This document shows, in pieces, positions 1 to 8,369 of a stretch of DNA of 64,000 nucleotides. The notes under the pieces are model-generated. The model was not told the origin of the DNA, made no database searches, and worked only from the letters and a program-made list of their open reading frames with translations. Both the position numbers and the translations under genes were made by a program. The stretch is from Burkholderiaceae bacterium (GTDB taxonomy: Bacteria > Pseudomonadota > Gammaproteobacteria > Burkholderiales > Burkholderiaceae), in the NCBI GenBank assembly GCA_947448625.1, contig CANFOT010000005.1, positions 42,568 through 106,567 on the forward strand. The letters run 5' to 3'. The number at the start of each line of letters is the position of its first letter. The first letter of the stretch is position 1.

Positions 1-516
1 GTTTAAGCGTGAAGTCAACATAGCAACGCGTGCAGACTTCGCTTTAACTTCTGGCTCAACCGCAACAATACCTAAGGCACGTTTTTGATTTGGCCAAATA
101 ATGAACCAAACGTTGAAGGCCATTACCAGAGCAATCCACATACCCAAACCGATTGCGCGGAATGGAGCTTGCAAAGTAAATGCCTGATGCGCGTAGCCAT
201 TCAACACAGCCAAGAATAAACCGCTAACAACGGTAAATAAGGCGGCCCAACGGAACCAAAATAATGCTGCTGGAGCAATTACTTTTCCGATTGCAGGTTT
301 CTGCTCATCAGGAATTTTTGGCATTGAAGGAATCTGCACAAAATTGAAATACCAAAGCAAACCAATCCACATCACGCCAACCATCACGTGAATCCAGCGA
401 AATAAGAAAGGCAATTCAATTGAGCCCAGGTTAGCACCTAAAGCTAAGACAATTAAAACGAGGAGCACAAAACCAGCTAAAACTGTGCGCCCCAATGAGG
501 TCAAAATGGATGACAT
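1..516 (-). CDS. PuuD-like (DUF989) urate hydroxylase family membrane protein, 3' end missing
   Basis: Reading the minus strand from the ATG at 516 gives an open frame of 172 codons that runs off the window, so it is absent from the ORF track. The start has a strong ribosome binding site (AAAGGAGATAG). The product begins MSSILTSLGRTVLAGFV and holds several hydrophobic helices, including one with FRWIHVMVGVMWIGLLWYFN and one with MWIALVMAFNVWFIIWPNQK. This His/Trp-rich pattern is that of the PuuD/DUF989 family, often mislabelled as a NusG antitermination factor. Some PuuD proteins oxidise urate and carry a C-terminal cytochrome c domain. Whether this one does cannot be seen. No purine catabolism genes are adjacent, so the substrate is uncertain. 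Confidence 0.7.
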   Translation of the reverse strand, partial: MSSILTSLGRTVLAGFVLLVLIVLALGANLGSIELPFLFRWIHVMVGVMWIGLLWYFNFVQIPSMPKIPDEQKPAIGKVIAPAALFWFRWAALFTVVSGLFLAVLNGYAHQAFTLQAPFRAIGLGMWIALVMAFNVWFIIWPNQKRALGIVAVEPEVKAKSARVAMLTSRLN

Positions 517-599
517 AAATCTATCTCCTTTATATAAGAATTCGTTGTAACTATAAACGATTCTAGTGTTTTCGTTTAAGGGGCCTAAAAATGCCGATT

Positions 600-1376
600 T
601 TACTGGGCCGTCCAGCCGCCATCCATGTTCCAGGCCGCTCCACGAACCTCAGAGGCGTCGGGGCCGCACAAGAAAACTGCCAAGGCTGCTAATTGTTCCG
701 GGGCCACAAACTCTCCTGAGGGCTGCTTCTCAGAAACTAGGGCTTTCTTGGCCTCCTCATTCGTAACTCCATCACGTTCTGCACGAGCATCTACCTGCTT
801 TTGCACCAAGGGGGTGAGGACCCATCCCGGGCAAATCGCATTACAAGTGATTCCTGTTTTGGCATTCTCAAGAGCGGTCACTTTAGTTAAACCAACGATG
901 CCATGCTTTGCGGCCACATAAGCAGATTTTTGGACAGAACCCACCAAACCATGAACGGAGGCGATATTAATAATTCGCCCCCAATTACGTTTCTTCATTC
1001 CTGGCAAGGCATAGTGAGAGGTATAGAAAGCTGAGCTTAAGTTAATGGCGATGATGGATTCCCACTTATCAGCTGGAAAATCCTCCACACTTGCAGTGTG
1101 CTGAATGCCTGCGTTGTTCACCAATATATCTAGTGAGCCAAACCGTTTCTCGGTTTGCTCAATTAAATCTTCAATCTCGCTAGGCTTACTCATATCCGCA
1201 CCGTGATAATCAACCTCGACACCATACGATTTAATTGCAGCAATGGCGACATCCTTCTCGCCAAATCCATTAACCATGATGTTGACGCCCTGCTTTGCCA
1301 ATCCGATCGCCATTGCCAAGCCAATACCACTAGTTGAGCCAGTGACAAGCGCTGTTTTACCTTTTAATAGAGACAT
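600..1376 (-). CDS. bdhA: D-3-hydroxybutyrate dehydrogenase (SDR family)
   Basis: This 258-residue short-chain dehydrogenase should interconvert 3-hydroxybutyrate and acetoacetate with NAD in the cytoplasm, a step in using the storage polymer polyhydroxybutyrate. The nucleotide-binding motif TGSTSGIG is at residues 12-19, NNAG lies near residue 90, and the catalytic Ser and YVAAK are in the stretch IASVHGLVGSVQKSAYVAAK, which is characteristic of the 3-hydroxybutyrate dehydrogenase branch. The ORF track starts four codons earlier, but the ATG at 1376 is preceded by GAGGG at good spacing and fits the family N-terminus. The gene lies 52 bases downstream of the YqaA-type gene on the same strand. 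No other PHB gene is in the window. Confidence 0.85.
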   Translation of the reverse strand: MSLLKGKTALVTGSTSGIGLAMAIGLAKQGVNIMVNGFGEKDVAIAAIKSYGVEVDYHGADMSKPSEIEDLIEQTEKRFGSLDILVNNAGIQHTASVEDFPADKWESIIAINLSSAFYTSHYALPGMKKRNWGRIINIASVHGLVGSVQKSAYVAAKHGIVGLTKVTALENAKTGITCNAICPGWVLTPLVQKQVDARAERDGVTNEEAKKALVSEKQPSGEFVAPEQLAALAVFLCGPDASEVRGAAWNMDGGWTAQ

Positions 1377-1428
1377 AGTTGCCCTCACGAGATTTTTTCA
1401 AGAAAAATATAGGATACAACGGAAGAAT

Positions 1429-1932
1429 TTAGATCAAGTGAAGCCAGTGCCCCAATTGATGCCAAACACTATTGGGGACCATGGTTAGCAGCCAAGTGAT
1501 CGTCAGATAACGTAAGAGTTTGCCAATAAACATATAAAAGAGGCAAGGCGCCCAAGCCAACCGCAACCATCCCGCAGCTAAACAGAGGGGGTCACCAAAT
1601 CCGGGGAGCCAGGATAAAAGCAGCATCTTTGGCCCCCGCTTTTCCAGCCAGCGCTGCATTCTGCCATTGGTAGGCCCCTTTAGGGATTCGAAGCTATTGC
1701 GACTAATAAGGCCAAGCCACCAATCAAACATACCTCCCAGGGTATTACCAATGGTGGCAACCGTAATGGCAATCCAATATAGATGAGGATTTAAGGTAAT
1801 GTAACCAAAAAGCATTGGCTCAGAACCCACGGGCAGCAAAGTTGCAGATACAAATGCGCTAATAAATACCGCTGGTAAACCAATCGAGGGCATTCCGAAG
1901 AAATCAAAGAATTGACCCAGCATTTGCTCCAT
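1429..1932 (-). CDS. YqaA/DedA (VTT domain) family inner membrane protein
   Basis: A 167-residue membrane protein with four or five hydrophobic segments. The N-terminal half has GMPSIGLPAVFISAFVSATLLPVGSEP, then GNTLGGMFDWWLGL, a basic cytoplasmic-looking linker (GRMQRWLEKRGPK), and WLPGFGDPLCLAAGWLRL. These are hallmarks of the YqaA branch of the DedA/VTT superfamily, whose members affect membrane homeostasis and lipid scrambling. A specific substrate is not known. Start choice is uncertain: ATG at 1932 has no clear binding site, and ATG at 1923 has GGAG only three bases upstream. The gene is divergent from the acyl-CoA dehydrogenase across a 180-base region. Confidence 0.75.
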   Translation of the reverse strand: MEQMLGQFFDFFGMPSIGLPAVFISAFVSATLLPVGSEPMLFGYITLNPHLYWIAITVATIGNTLGGMFDWWLGLISRNSFESLKGPTNGRMQRWLEKRGPKMLLLSWLPGFGDPLCLAAGWLRLAWAPCLFYMFIGKLLRYLTITWLLTMVPNSVWHQLGHWLHLI

Positions 1933-2112
1933 TAAGCAAAGGCTCCAGTCAGACTAGCGATTGAGGACATGATCATCATCTTAGTATGCCCCAACGGGGT
2001 CAAGACCAAGCATAAGTATCACAATCGTCGCCCATGTTGAGTCTCCCGTGATTCTGAATTCTTGCTTAAACTACAGTATTGATATGCCAATTAACTCTAT
2101 TTACACGCTCAT

Positions 2113-3288
2113 ATGCCAATGAATCACCCCATCCCTAAGCCAGACCAATATCAAGATATGCGCGAAGCCTTGCGTGACCTCTGCGGAAGCTTTGACTCCG
2201 CCTATTGGCAGAGGGTGGATCATGAAAGAACCTACCCCGAGGCGTTTGTTGATGCCATGGCTCAGGCGGGCTGGTTAGCCGCCTTGATCCCAGAAGAATT
2301 TGGCGGCTCAGGGCTAGGTCTTGCTGAGGCATCCGTCATCATGGAAGAAATTAATTTCTCTGGCGGTAATGCAGGCTCTTGCCATGGGCAAATGTACAAC
2401 ATGGGCACTTTATTGCGCCACGGCTCCGATGCGCAAAAGAAACTGTATCTTCCAAAAATCGCCACTGGCGAATTACGCCTTCAGACTATGGCGGTTACCG
2501 AGCCAAGCACCGGTACCGATACCACCAAACTCAAAACCACCGCTATTAAAAAGGGTGATAGGTATGTCGTAAATGGCCAAAAGGTATGGATCTCTCGCAT
2601 TCAGCATTCCGACTTGATGATCCTCTTGGCAAGAACCACCCCTTTAGCGGAAGTAAGCAAGAAGTCAGAGGGTATGTCGATCTTTATTGTTGACCTGAAA
2701 GAAGCTATTGGCAAAGGCATGGATATTCAACCAATCGCCAATATGGTCAATCATGAAACTAATGAAGTGTTCTTCGATAACCTGGAGATTCCTGCTGAGA
2801 ACCTGATTGGGGAAGAAGGTAAAGGATTTAAATACATCTTGGATGGATTAAACGCTGAGCGCACCCTCATTGCAGCTGAATGTATTGGTGATGCCTATTG
2901 GTTTGTGGATAAGGCTCGTCGCTATGCTAACGAGCGCGTAGTATTTGATCGACCCATTGGCCAGAATCAAGGCATTCAATTTCCGATTGCGGATTCATAT
3001 ATTGAGACAGAAGCAGCAAACCTCATGCGCTTTAAAGCATGCGCGCTTTTTGATGCCAAGCAGCCGTGTGGTGCTGAATCCAATATGGCCAAGTACTTAG
3101 CCGCCAAAGCATCCTGGGAGGCTGCCAACGTATGCTTACAAACTCATGGCGGCTTTGGCTTTGCCAATGAATATGATGTCGAGCGCAAGTTCCGAGAAAC
3201 CCGCCTCTACCAAGTGGCACCCATTTCAACTAACTTAATTTATTCCTACATGGCTGAGCATGTTCTTGGCCTTCCACGTTCCTTCTGA
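2113..3288 (+). CDS. Acyl-CoA dehydrogenase family protein, catalytic base apparently in helix G
   Basis: A 391-residue flavoenzyme of the acyl-CoA dehydrogenase fold: N-terminal helices, the FAD/substrate strand segment AVTEPSTGTDTTKLK and NGQKVWISR, then the C-terminal helical domain with RPIGQNQGIQFPIAD and QTHGGFGFANEYDVER. In most relatives the catalytic glutamate sits in a YEGT-type motif near the C-terminus. Here that position reads LYQVAPISTN, with no Glu. A Glu is found instead in GLNAERT (residue 249), the helix G position used by isovaleryl-CoA and long-chain enzymes. The protein is therefore probably active, with an unknown, perhaps branched or carboxylated, CoA substrate. It is followed 11 bases later by a CoA-transferase, so the two likely act in one pathway. 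Confidence 0.85.
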   Translation: MPMNHPIPKPDQYQDMREALRDLCGSFDSAYWQRVDHERTYPEAFVDAMAQAGWLAALIPEEFGGSGLGLAEASVIMEEINFSGGNAGSCHGQMYNMGTLLRHGSDAQKKLYLPKIATGELRLQTMAVTEPSTGTDTTKLKTTAIKKGDRYVVNGQKVWISRIQHSDLMILLARTTPLAEVSKKSEGMSIFIVDLKEAIGKGMDIQPIANMVNHETNEVFFDNLEIPAENLIGEEGKGFKYILDGLNAERTLIAAECIGDAYWFVDKARRYANERVVFDRPIGQNQGIQFPIADSYIETEAANLMRFKACALFDAKQPCGAESNMAKYLAAKASWEAANVCLQTHGGFGFANEYDVERKFRETRLYQVAPISTNLIYSYMAEHVLGLPRSF

Positions 3289-3299
3289 TAAGCACCAAT

Positions 3300-4484
3300 A
3301 TGAGCATTCGCCCCTTAGATGGCATTACTGTTGTCGCACTAGAGCATGTCATTGCCGCACCCTTTTGCACTCGTCAGTTGGCTGATTTGGGAGCGCGCAT
3401 CATTAAGATTGAACGACCCGGGGAAGGCGATTTTGCTAGGGGATATGACACCCAAGTGGAAGGACTTTCCTCCCATTTTGTTTGGGTAAATCGATCAAAA
3501 GAAAGTCTCACACTCGACCTCAAAAAGGAATCTGCATTAGCAATATTGAGGAGCTTGTTAAAAACCGCTGATGTCTGTATACAAAATCTTGCTCCTGGTG
3601 CTGCAGCTCGCATGGGGCTGACTGCCGAAGCACTGCAAAAAGATAATCCCGGATTAATTCTTTGCTCAATCTCCGGCTATGGTAACGATGGTCCCTATCG
3701 AGACAAGAAAGCTTATGACCTTTTGATTCAAAGCGAAGCAGGCTTTTTATCAATCACTGGCACACCAGAAGCGCCTAGCAAGGCTGGTAACTCCATAGCG
3801 GATATTGCCGCAGGAATGTATGCCTACAGCAATATTCTGGCCGCCCTACTGCAAAGAGGAAAGACCGGTAAGGGAACAGTCATTGATATTTCAATGCTCG
3901 AAGCTCTCAGTGAATGGATGAGCTTTCCAATGTATTACGCATACAAAGGCGCGAATCCACCATCCAGGAATGGTGCATCCCATGCCACTATTTACCCATA
4001 TGGCCCGTTCAAAGCTGGCGATGGGAAAACGGTGATGCTAGGGCTGCAGAATGAGCGGGAATGGGTGCAGTTTTGCGAAATTGTTTTAGAAAATAACGCC
4101 CTTGCCCAAGATGATCGCTTTGATAGAAACTTTAAGCGCAATGAGAGGCGCGCCGAACTTCTGGAAATTATTAATAGCTGCTTTAGCCAGATTACAGCCG
4201 AACAATTAATTGCTCGGCTAGAAAAGGCTCAGATTGCCAATGCCAGACTCAATGACATGGAGGGCCTCTGGAAGCATGAGCAATTAAAGGCGCGCAATCG
4301 TTGGACTGAGGTCGGCACTCCTAATGGCGATATTGCAGCAATGCTACCGCCCGGGGTAAATGACAGCTATGAATATCGCATGGATCCAGTTCCTGCTGTA
4401 GGACAGCACACCGATGCCATTCTCTCGGAATTAGGCATGTCACCTACTGAAATTGAGGAGCTCCGAGCTGAAGGTGCTGTTTAG
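3300..4484 (+). CDS. Class III (CaiB/BaiF family) CoA-transferase
   Basis: A 394-residue family III CoA-transferase. The start MSIRPLDGITVVALEHVIAA, the segment GARIIKIERPGEGDFARGYD, and ADIAAGMYAYSNILAALLQR with the presumed catalytic Asp are typical of the formyl-CoA transferase / CaiB fold, which moves CoA between carboxylic acids through an aspartyl-CoA intermediate. Its substrate cannot be told from sequence. It lies 11 bases downstream of the acyl-CoA dehydrogenase and is probably cotranscribed, so one simple model is activation of a free acid followed by alpha,beta-oxidation. The last four bases overlap the end of the convergent cardiolipin synthase gene. Confidence 0.87.
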   Translation: MSIRPLDGITVVALEHVIAAPFCTRQLADLGARIIKIERPGEGDFARGYDTQVEGLSSHFVWVNRSKESLTLDLKKESALAILRSLLKTADVCIQNLAPGAAARMGLTAEALQKDNPGLILCSISGYGNDGPYRDKKAYDLLIQSEAGFLSITGTPEAPSKAGNSIADIAAGMYAYSNILAALLQRGKTGKGTVIDISMLEALSEWMSFPMYYAYKGANPPSRNGASHATIYPYGPFKAGDGKTVMLGLQNEREWVQFCEIVLENNALAQDDRFDRNFKRNERRAELLEIINSCFSQITAEQLIARLEKAQIANARLNDMEGLWKHEQLKARNRWTEVGTPNGDIAAMLPPGVNDSYEYRMDPVPAVGQHTDAILSELGMSPTEIEELRAEGAV

Positions 4485-5956
4485 AGCAAAGGTGATACTA
4501 GGTGGGCCGCATTCTCCAGTAGAACTCGCCAATGCGGCCGCTGAGCCCAAGCTACTGGATCCACCATATCGGATTGATCTAAGTAGGACTCAATTAAGGT
4601 CTCGAGCTTCGTGCAAAACTGATCGTTGTACACGATTAAACTAATTTCAAAATTCAGACGCAAGCTGCGTTGATCAAAATTCACTGAACCAAACACCGCG
4701 ATTTTCTTATCTATCAATAAGCTCTTAGTGTGCAAAAGACCACCATGGAATTCGGCAATATTGATACCGGCACTCATCAGGTCAGAATAGAAACTGCGGC
4801 TACTCCAAGCAACCAAAGTTGAGTCATTTAACTTGGGGACGATTAGGGTTACCTTCACGCCGCGACCGGCAGCAGCCATTAGCGCCTGAATCAGACCATC
4901 ATCAGGGCCAAAGTAAGGTGTAGTAATAGTGAGCTCTTCTCGAGCATCCATGATGGCTGAGAGCAACACCTGATACAAAATATCGTCGCGATAGACCGGC
5001 CCAGAAGCAAACTCTTGAGCTAGCACTTGACCCTCGGCTGGACTTCGATCTGGAACCACGTCACTAAAATGCGTAATCCTGGGATTGTCAACACTCCAAT
5101 CAAATGAGAAGGTCAGTTCAAACTGAGATGCAACAGGCCCCTCGATTCTGACCATCGCATCCACCCACTCACCTACACCTGAATCTTGCTTGAAGCTCCG
5201 TGGGTCGACCATATTCATACTGCCAGTCCAAACAATGGTGTTATCGATTACAAAGATCTTGCGATGCAGTCTTAAGTCAGCCCGGCGAAATTGAAAGCGC
5301 CCAAACTGAATTGGCAATGCCTCAGTTACCTGAATGCCAGCGTTTCTAAAACGATTTGGCCAGCTGGATTTAAACCAATCTTTACTGCCGAGAGAATCCA
5401 GCAATACCTTGCAAGCAACACCGCGTTGAGCCGCCGATATCAGGGCCTCACCAACGCGATCAGCATCACCGCCTAGAGCCCAAATATAGAACTCCAAATG
5501 CAGCGTTTTCTTTGCTTGATTAATCTCATCAACAAAGCTCTGCAAGATCTCCAGTGAATTAGTGAACAACTCAATTTGGTTACCCGCGATTACTGGCGAT
5601 CCATTCTTTGATTCCGCCAACAGACTAAGGGCCCTACCCTCGATCGGCAACAGCTTTTTATCAGCCAAATAGCGCTTGCGCATGTCTTCGGTAATGGCTG
5701 CATACTCTTTATCCATTCGAATAATTTTGCGAGTCAGCTTGCGACCCACCGGGCGCTCACCAATCAAGATGTAAAGGCTTATCCCTACGAGCGGGAATAA
5801 AACCACAATCAAAAACCAGGCGATCGCAACTGCTACAGGTCTCCTCACAGAAATCATGCGAACACCAAAAAGCAAGACGATCGTTGCGTGAGCAATGGGG
5901 ACCCAAATTAATGAGAAGCCGAAAATAGATCCCAATAGATAATTTAAAATATTCAT
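4481..5956 (-). CDS. cls: Cardiolipin synthase (phospholipase D superfamily)
   Basis: A 491-residue membrane-bound cardiolipin synthase. Two N-terminal transmembrane segments form a PLDc_N region (residues about 10-70). Two HKD motifs follow: HRKIFVID beginning at residue 231 and HTKSLLID at residue 409. The enzyme joins two phosphatidylglycerols, or phosphatidylglycerol and another phospholipid, into cardiolipin at the inner membrane. The N-terminal helices make it more ClsA-like, yet its partner is an EEP-family protein directly upstream with an ATGA overlap, the order seen for ybhP-clsB in Escherichia coli. Its 3' end overlaps the convergent CoA-transferase gene by four bases. Confidence 0.9.
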   Translation of the reverse strand: MNILNYLLGSIFGFSLIWVPIAHATIVLLFGVRMISVRRPVAVAIAWFLIVVLFPLVGISLYILIGERPVGRKLTRKIIRMDKEYAAITEDMRKRYLADKKLLPIEGRALSLLAESKNGSPVIAGNQIELFTNSLEILQSFVDEINQAKKTLHLEFYIWALGGDADRVGEALISAAQRGVACKVLLDSLGSKDWFKSSWPNRFRNAGIQVTEALPIQFGRFQFRRADLRLHRKIFVIDNTIVWTGSMNMVDPRSFKQDSGVGEWVDAMVRIEGPVASQFELTFSFDWSVDNPRITHFSDVVPDRSPAEGQVLAQEFASGPVYRDDILYQVLLSAIMDAREELTITTPYFGPDDGLIQALMAAAGRGVKVTLIVPKLNDSTLVAWSSRSFYSDLMSAGINIAEFHGGLLHTKSLLIDKKIAVFGSVNFDQRSLRLNFEISLIVYNDQFCTKLETLIESYLDQSDMVDPVAWAQRPHWRVLLENAAHLVSPLL

Positions 5957-6705
5957 AAGATTTCAAGTTCCGCAGTAATACCCAAGTGATCAGACAATTT
6001 CAACCATTCATGCAGAACTTCTGCAGAATGAATTTTCAAGCCGCGCACATAAATGCGATCCATCGGCAGCATCGGCTTCACACTGGGAAATGTTTTTGCA
6101 GGGGCACCAGTAAGCACCTCAAATACCTCACCAAAGCCAGCCGCCCGCATCGGTGCACTCACACGATTTCGCCAATCATTGAAATCACCAGCCACAATTG
6201 TGGGGCCGTTACCCGCAAGGGTATCAATGTAATGAATAATCTCATCTAATTGACGCTCTCGCCCTCTTTCAAATAAAGCCAGATGCACACAAAAACAATG
6301 AATCGGCGTTGGAAAACCCTCTAACTGGGTAATGCTGTGAAGTAAGCCTCGCCTCTCAAATCGATAGGCTGAAATATCGTAATTCTCACCTTTATGCAAC
6401 GGTCTTTTGGAAAGAATTGCATTGCCATGATGACCATCTGGATATTCGACGTTTTTTCCATAGTGCGAGTCACGCCAAAAGTCTTCAGATAAAAAATGAG
6501 TAAGCTCTGTCAATGGCCATTGACCAAACCGCCTAATGCGCCCACGGTGTTCTTGCTGAAGCTCTTGTAGGAAAAGTAAATCCGGATGATGGCTACGCAT
6601 CTTTTGACGCAGCTCATAGATCGTTGACCTTCTATGCAAAGGAGATAAACCCTTATGCACATTCATAGTCATGACACTAAAGCGACCGAACTTCATTTCC
6701 ATCAT
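5953..6705 (-). CDS. Endonuclease/exonuclease/phosphatase (EEP) family protein, YbhP-like
   Basis: A 250-residue protein of the EEP fold, which includes DNase I-like nucleases and phosphodiesterases. Recognisable motifs are TMNVHKG near the N-terminus, LFLQELQQEHRG with the metal-binding Glu, GNAILSK, VHLALFERGRERQLDE, VAGDFNDWR, and the C-terminal SDHLGI. It lacks an evident signal peptide. It starts at a TAATG junction with the upstream BFD-type gene and overlaps cls by ATGA, so the three are probably one transcript. The conserved pairing of such proteins with cardiolipin synthase suggests a role in membrane lipid metabolism, but its substrate is unknown. Confidence 0.8.
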   Translation of the reverse strand: MMEMKFGRFSVMTMNVHKGLSPLHRRSTIYELRQKMRSHHPDLLFLQELQQEHRGRIRRFGQWPLTELTHFLSEDFWRDSHYGKNVEYPDGHHGNAILSKRPLHKGENYDISAYRFERRGLLHSITQLEGFPTPIHCFCVHLALFERGRERQLDEIIHYIDTLAGNGPTIVAGDFNDWRNRVSAPMRAAGFGEVFEVLTGAPAKTFPSVKPMLPMDRIYVRGLKIHSAEVLHEWLKLSDHLGITAELEIL

Positions 6706-6905
6706 TAAAACTGTCCTGCAGCACGTTGTCGCCTTACGCGCGCCAAATAGATTTCACCCTCAACTAAGTCTTGGCACTGCATGCACTTATTGCAAATAGA
6801 GGCCTGCTCACGCAACGCATCGATAGAGTCTATTGGATGGGTATCGAGGTATTCGCGAAGATCGGTATCAAGGACCTCGTTACAGAGACAGATAACTTCA
6901 GCCAT
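6705..6905 (-). CDS. BFD-like [2Fe-2S]-binding protein
   Basis: A 66-residue protein with the bacterioferritin-associated ferredoxin (BFD) cysteine pattern: ICLCN at residues 5-9 and CNKCMQC about 30 residues later. The family usually binds a [2Fe-2S] cluster; in Bfd proper it helps release iron from bacterioferritin. The C-terminal part ARVRRQRAAGQF is basic. No bacterioferritin gene is nearby, so the partner is unknown. It is the first gene of the probable BFD-EEP-cls transcript, divergent from tupB across 65 bases. Confidence 0.82.
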   Translation of the reverse strand: MAEVICLCNEVLDTDLREYLDTHPIDSIDALREQASICNKCMQCQDLVEGEIYLARVRRQRAAGQF

Positions 6906-6970
6906 GACTTAAAAAAAGGAATTTGTTTGCATTTGTCCCATTTTGCCATCCCCTTGCTAGAATCACTCCC

Positions 6971-7666
6971 ATGTTCACAACCTTTCAGGATGCCTTTGCA
7001 CTCCTTGTACATTTAGATGCCGGCGTTCTTGGCATTGTGCTCGTCTCGCTGCAGGTTAGCTTAAGCGCATTGCTGCTGGGAACCCTGTTTGGCCTACCCA
7101 TCGGCGCCCTTCTGGCTACCGAGGAATTTAAGGGCAAACAAGCAATTACGGTCACTCTCAATACCCTGATGGGCGTTCCAACAGTGATAGTTGGCGTGGT
7201 GGTCTACCTCCTGCTCTCCCGCACAGGGCCTTTGGGGGTATGGGGCTGGCTTTTTACACCCAATGGCATGATCCTGGCTCAAACGCTGCTGACAACCCCT
7301 TTAATTGCCGCTCTAAGCCGCCAGATTCTGGAAGATGCCTGGAGAATTCACCGAGATTCCTTTATGGCGCTGCGTCTGCCTAGAACCTCTGCCCTCAAAT
7401 GGTTGGTTTGGGACTGCCGCTTTTCCCTCACGATTGCTATTTTGGCTGGTTTAGCCAGAGCAATATCGGAAGTTGGCGCCGTCATGATCGTAGGTGGAAA
7501 TATTGATCACTCCACCCGCACCATGACCACGGCTATTGCCCTTGAAACTAGTAAAGGCGATCTCCCTCTTGCGCTTGCCCTGGGTATCGTACTTTTATCC
7601 ATTGTGCTTCTCGCCAATCTATTTACATTTGCAGTTCGCCAAGTTGCGGAGCGCCGCTATGGTTAA
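6971..7666 (+). CDS. tupB: Tungstate ABC transporter permease TupB
   Basis: A 231-residue inner membrane permease with five or six transmembrane segments. The EAA-type coupling loop is around DSFMALRLPRTSALKWLVW, followed by ARAISEVGAVMIVGGNI and MTTAIALETSKGDLPLALAL, strongly typical of TupB rather than of molybdate ModB. The chosen ATG at 6971 gives the normal N-terminus; the ORF track uses a TTG 16 codons earlier. No Shine-Dalgarno is seen before the ATG, and a TAGAAT hexamer at 6958-6963 would put transcription start at or next to the ATG, so a leaderless mRNA is possible. The stop overlaps tupC by eight bases. The gene lies beside a formate dehydrogenase locus, an enzyme class that can use tungsten. 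Confidence 0.87.
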   Translation: MFTTFQDAFALLVHLDAGVLGIVLVSLQVSLSALLLGTLFGLPIGALLATEEFKGKQAITVTLNTLMGVPTVIVGVVVYLLLSRTGPLGVWGWLFTPNGMILAQTLLTTPLIAALSRQILEDAWRIHRDSFMALRLPRTSALKWLVWDCRFSLTIAILAGLARAISEVGAVMIVGGNIDHSTRTMTTAIALETSKGDLPLALALGIVLLSIVLLANLFTFAVRQVAERRYG

Positions 7667-8369
7667 GCCACCAGAAAACTTTAGTCGATTTATTGAGCTT
7701 AAAGATGTCATTGTGATTAGCGATGGGCGAACCATTTTAGATATCGCACATGCTTTGATTCCAACTGATCGTATTTGCGCTTGCATTGGCCCCAACGGGG
7801 CTGGGAAAACAACATTGCTAAAATTGCTTGATGGTTTAATCAAGCCAGATTCAGGAAGCATCACTCACTCCTCCGGGCCAATCAAGTCATCCCTGGTACT
7901 GCATCATTCGCCAATGATAAAAGCATCCGCAAGAGTCAATCTCGCAATGGTAAGGGATGCAGATGCGTCAATTGGCTCAGCAGAAATCGATGGGATCATG
8001 GAGCAAATTGGCTTAAGTCATCTTGCCAACAGTCCTGCACATAGACTCTCAGCCGGTGAAAGACAAAAGCTGTGTTTAGGGAGAGCGATGTTGCAAAAGC
8101 CAAACCTAGTTTTACTTGATGAGCCAACTGCCAACCTAGATCCCAATACGACCGAACAAGTCGAAGAAATTATTCGACAATTTAAAACTCAAGGATCTGA
8201 TGTCGTCTTTACCTCCCATCAACTTGCACAAGTTCAGAGACTGGCGGAGTACATCGTCTTTATTGATCAGGGTCAGATAAAAGAAAAAGGACCCACAGGT
8301 CCTTTCTTTAGCGATCCCCAAACACAAGCAGCTAAACACTACCTGCAACAAGAATTAGTCTCAGACTAA
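7659..8369 (+). CDS. tupC: Tungstate ABC transporter ATPase TupC
   Basis: A 236-residue ABC ATPase. It has Walker A GPNGAGKTT, signature LSAGERQK, Walker B LVLLDEPT, and the switch His in VVFTSHQLAQ. The ATG at 7659 overlaps the tupB stop, so translation is probably coupled; the ORF track start at 7536 lies inside tupB and is rejected. The gene ends exactly one base before the convergent small secreted-protein gene, with no intergenic DNA. A terminator-like hairpin serving the opposite strand is embedded in its 3' part (the codons for KEKGPTGPFFS). No tupA gene for the substrate-binding protein is adjacent. Confidence 0.87.
   Translation: MVKPPENFSRFIELKDVIVISDGRTILDIAHALIPTDRICACIGPNGAGKTTLLKLLDGLIKPDSGSITHSSGPIKSSLVLHHSPMIKASARVNLAMVRDADASIGSAEIDGIMEQIGLSHLANSPAHRLSAGERQKLCLGRAMLQKPNLVLLDEPTANLDPNTTEQVEEIIRQFKTQGSDVVFTSHQLAQVQRLAEYIVFIDQGQIKEKGPTGPFFSDPQTQAAKHYLQQELVSD
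8279..8305 (-). terminator. Probable intrinsic terminator of the formate dehydrogenase operon, inside tupC
   Basis: On the minus strand the sequence reads AAAGGACC, loop TGTG, GGTCCTTT, then TTCTTTT: a perfect eight-base stem followed by a U-rich tract. It lies about 65 bases past the stop of the last gene of the formate dehydrogenase operon and within the coding sequence of tupC on the other strand. On the plus strand the hairpin is followed by CTTTAG, a poorer tract. Assignment is by inspection only. Confidence 0.65.

Noticed and set aside
1988-2000. CCCC-AA-CGGGG inverted repeat in the YqaA / acyl-CoA dehydrogenase intergenic region
   Set aside because: Stem of four bases and very short loop; likely chance.
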